Shown: positions 62,851 to 64,000 of the stretch, one piece after another
How the letters are laid out: every line of letters starts with the position of its first letter
How positions within the stretch are numbered: the stretch's first letter is position 1
Assembly: GCA_963971305.1 (NCBI GenBank)
Contig: OZ020307.1
Location: 12,165,501-12,229,500 of the forward strand
DNA length: 64,000 bases
Source of the DNA: Arcuatula senhousia
Lineage: Eukaryota > Mollusca > Bivalvia > Mytilida > Mytilidae
Direction: 5' to 3'
Position numbers and translations under genes: made by a program
Notes under the pieces: generated by a model
The model's input: only the letters and a program-made list of their open reading frames with translations
What the model was told of the DNA's origin: nothing
Database searches by the model: none

Positions 62851-63310
62851 ATCTTTTTTTTTATATTGCTCATTTGATGGTATTTAGTATCAAATGGACT
62901 ATATTTTTCATGAATTAAAAAAAATAATTTGAGATTTGATTTTTTTTATGTGATCATAGCATAAAAGTATGTCTTGCTGATAATTTTTTGTAAACACATG
63001 ATTAAGTTATTTAAATTTTCAAATGGTTTTTCTTGGGCATAGTCATGGAAATTTGCAAATTTTCGTTGTATCAATCAGGAAAACCATAAATATTTCAAAC
63101 CATCTTCTTTTACAAAAAATGTTGCTCATAACATGGACATATGCAACAATGGAACAAAAAATGAAGATCTGAAGAAGAAAAAAATTTACTTCATGAAATA
63201 TATACTAGTAGCTCACTTGGTAGTCACATGAGATACCATCAAATGTGCTATAAAGTGTAAAAAAAGCTTTTATACCAAACCTGTTATATGTGCAGGCCAA
63301 ACCGCAGCAG
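62851..63310. other. AT-rich region, no gene seen
   Basis: Poly-A/T-rich text with short open frames only. Nothing recognised. Confidence 0.3.
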
Positions 63311-63432
63311 CCTGTTACGAATTTTTTTTATGTTTACTATCAATAATTGGCCCTGCTGAAAAATCAGTTAATAAAAAAAAGATTTTACAGTGGGACCAAT
63401 TATTGTTTGTAAACTAAAATATTTGTAACAGG
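63311..63432. mobile_element. Short MITE with ~40-bp TIRs
   Basis: The left 'cctgttacgaattttttt' with 'tttactatcaataattgg', and the right 'ccaattattgtttgtaaac' with 'aaaatatttgtaacagg', are inverted copies covering almost the whole element, so it folds into one hairpin. Confidence 0.6.
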
Positions 63433-64000
63433 CAAAACTGGCCCACAGCTACTGTGAAAACTTTTCATGCAACACCACTCATATATATTGATTTGTAGCT
63501 CCTAATGGTCCTTGTGATATTTTTCTTTTAATTTTTGCATATATTACAATGTAATCATAAATGTGACTTTATAATATATCGCATTTGAGACCAGTGACTA
63601 GTACATGTAGCACATTGAAATTTTGTAGGTAATTGAGATGCCTGATTTCCCCTAAAATAATATGAATTTCCTGTATCCTGCCTGCTAATTTGAAATCAGT
63701 AATAGCGATCCCGTTAGATTAAAATGATCATTACCTGATCCTTCTACTTAAAAATTTCAATCTCTTACAGTTTTATTGGTTAAATCCAGAATTCCTGGTG
63801 AATAAAAAAGTTTTTCCCGCTGTCCTGTAAAAGGTCTTACTGACCCTCATCTACATGTATGGTCCATCAAATCAGAAAATTTCAAAAGAACCATTTACTT
63901 TGAGTTATGGAACTGCAGCTACAAGCTGACAAGTTAATTAACCTGTCCCATTACTGGTCATTCAGCAGATCTCACCAGCATGTCATTCTCGTGACCTGAT
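63433..64000. other. Right edge, no gene seen
   Basis: Unique-looking AT-rich sequence without splice-bounded open frames or repeats that I recognise. Confidence 0.3.

Overview
This is a eukaryotic, intron-rich, AT-rich window, most likely from a bivalve mollusc and possibly a mytilid mussel. The assignment rests on three things: animal-type genes, very short exons in large repeat-laden introns, and dense 'pearl'-type elements (tandem-repeat cores, ACGG/CGT microsatellites, short inverted ends) known from bivalves. There are no prokaryotic operons. The species is inferred, not shown.

Four protein-coding genes are well supported. (1) An ADP/ATP translocase (SLC25A4/5/6 type) lies on the minus strand at 11359-12273; its whole CDS is one exon. 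(2) MPG, the 3-methyladenine DNA glycosylase, lies on the plus strand with coding exons 23647-24037 and 26075-26442. (3) NPRL3, a GATOR1 subunit, lies on the minus strand from 43795 to 28276. I assembled 15 coding exons from splice signals and phase, giving 559 aa. (4) DRG2, a GTP-binding protein, lies on the minus strand from 61501 to 50024, with 14 exons giving 364 aa. MPG and NPRL3 are adjacent and convergent, the same order and orientation as in vertebrates next to the alpha-globin locus, so this looks like very old microsynteny.

Layout: 1-10.8 kb is almost solid repeat (several pearl-like families and a ~155-bp tandem array). 10.8-12.3 kb is the translocase. 13.2-19.4 kb holds MITEs, a G-rich tract and a 2.4-kb TTAA-flanked fold-back. 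19.5-23.2 kb holds two pearl-like elements. 23.6-26.4 kb is MPG, with another element in its intron. 28.3-43.8 kb is NPRL3, whose introns carry two large pearl-like elements, a fold-back and several MITEs. 44.0-47.5 kb holds a 0.9-kb CTAGATA palindrome and a decayed LINE split by a GGCGGCCGCC palindrome. 50.0-61.5 kb is DRG2 with three intronic repeat families. 62-63.5 kb is a LINE 3' remnant split by tRNA-derived units, followed by a MITE.

The most unusual theme is repeat architecture. At least six families with unrelated sequences share one plan: short inverted ends, a terminal hairpin, a G/C-rich microsatellite by one end, and a core of tandem monomers of 110-500 bp. Two different cores are found behind one shared terminus. 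The family name 'pearl/Helentron-like' is from general knowledge; no search could be run.
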